Assembly: GCA_016295615.1 (NCBI GenBank)
Contig: JAEDKW010000061.1
Location: 1 to 6,432 of the forward strand
DNA from: Oscillospiraceae bacterium
GTDB taxonomy: Bacteria > Bacillota > Clostridia > Oscillospirales > Oscillospiraceae
DNA length: 6,432 bases
Reading direction: 5' to 3'
Part shown: piece by piece, positions 6,331 to 6,432 of the stretch
Layout of the letters: each line of letters begins with the position of its first letter
How positions within the stretch are numbered: the first letter of the stretch is position 1
The notes under the pieces: generated by a model
Told to the model about the DNA's origin: nothing
Databases searched by the model: none
What the model saw: the letters and a program-made list of their open reading frames with translations, nothing else
Translations under genes and position numbers: made by a program

Positions 6331-6373
6331 AAGGGCAAGCCATGCAGCAAACACTTGCGCATGCTTTTCCCTT
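6331..6373. repeat. Long interrupted hairpin (first of a tandem pair)
   Basis: The arms pair in four blocks. AAGGG (6331-6335) pairs with CCCTT (6369-6373), AAGC (6337-6340) with GCTT (6363-6366), ATGC (6342-6345) with GCAT (6359-6362), and GCAA (6347-6350) with TTGC (6355-6358). The blocks are separated by single-base bulges and one small internal loop and are capped by ACAC. That is 17 base pairs in 43 nt. There is no T-run on either strand, so it is not an intrinsic terminator. It lies in DNA without a convincing gene. Confidence 0.6.
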
Positions 6374-6374
6374 T

Positions 6375-6424
6375 TGCGCCGCCGGCGGCGTCCTTTTGCG
6401 CAAAAGAGTGCCGCCGGCGGTGCG
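6375..6424. repeat. GC-rich palindromic hairpin (second of a tandem pair)
   Basis: CCGCCGGCGGC (6379-6389) pairs perfectly with GCCGCCGGCGG (6410-6420). The stem extends inward through two G-U pairs, one C/A mismatch and CTTTT/AAAAG (6393-6397 with 6402-6406), and outward through TGCG/TGCG with two further wobble pairs. Only one base after the preceding hairpin separates the two. No T-run follows before the window ends, so termination is not supported. It could be a REP-like dispersed element or part of a structured RNA. Confidence 0.6.
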
Positions 6425-6432
6425 TGAAAATC

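Noticed and set aside
6342..6432. Reading frame open to the window end from ATG 6342 on the plus strand (MQQTLAHAFPF...)
   Set aside because: It has no well-placed ribosome-binding site, runs through both hairpins and the repeated palindromes, and its translation shows no family features.

Overview
The window looks like ordinary chromosome from a GC-rich member of the Clostridia, probably Oscillospiraceae/Ruminococcaceae-like. This is inferred from gene content (a DUF554 membrane protein, a DUF5662 protein, a membrane-anchored parvulin with a Lys/Arg-rich N-terminus), sigma-A-type promoters, clear Shine-Dalgarno sites and strong intrinsic terminators. The genus cannot be fixed from the sequence alone. 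No rRNA, tRNA, CRISPR array, transposase or phage gene is seen.

Left part, plus strand (1-4645). A sigma-A-like promoter (26-54) drives a monocistronic gene for a membrane-anchored peptidyl-prolyl isomerase (112-1551), closed by an intrinsic terminator (1569-1604). Next come three closely packed genes: tcdA (tRNA threonylcarbamoyladenosine dehydratase, 1665-2393), a DUF554 integral membrane protein (2390-3076, overlapping tcdA by 4 bp) and malQ (4-alpha-glucanotransferase, 3122-4609). They end at a strong, probably bidirectional terminator (4610-4645). The spacing suggests one transcript, although the three functions (tRNA modification, unknown membrane role, malto-oligosaccharide metabolism) have no obvious link.

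Right part, minus strand (4696-6274). A stand-alone radical SAM enzyme of unknown substrate (4696-5583) converges on malQ. Upstream of it lies a DUF5662 protein (5677-6228). Each has its own promoter. The radical SAM promoter ends so close to the first possible ATG that the start is either an internal ATG or a leaderless one.

Right edge (6275-6432). No convincing gene is visible. The last 100 bases hold two adjacent hairpins (6331-6373 and 6375-6424), built partly from repeated palindromic words. This is a dispersed repeat or a structured RNA cut by the window edge, and it is the least explained part of the window. No clear new multi-gene system was found. The most open items are the right-edge hairpins, the radical SAM enzyme and the degenerate tandem parvulin domain.
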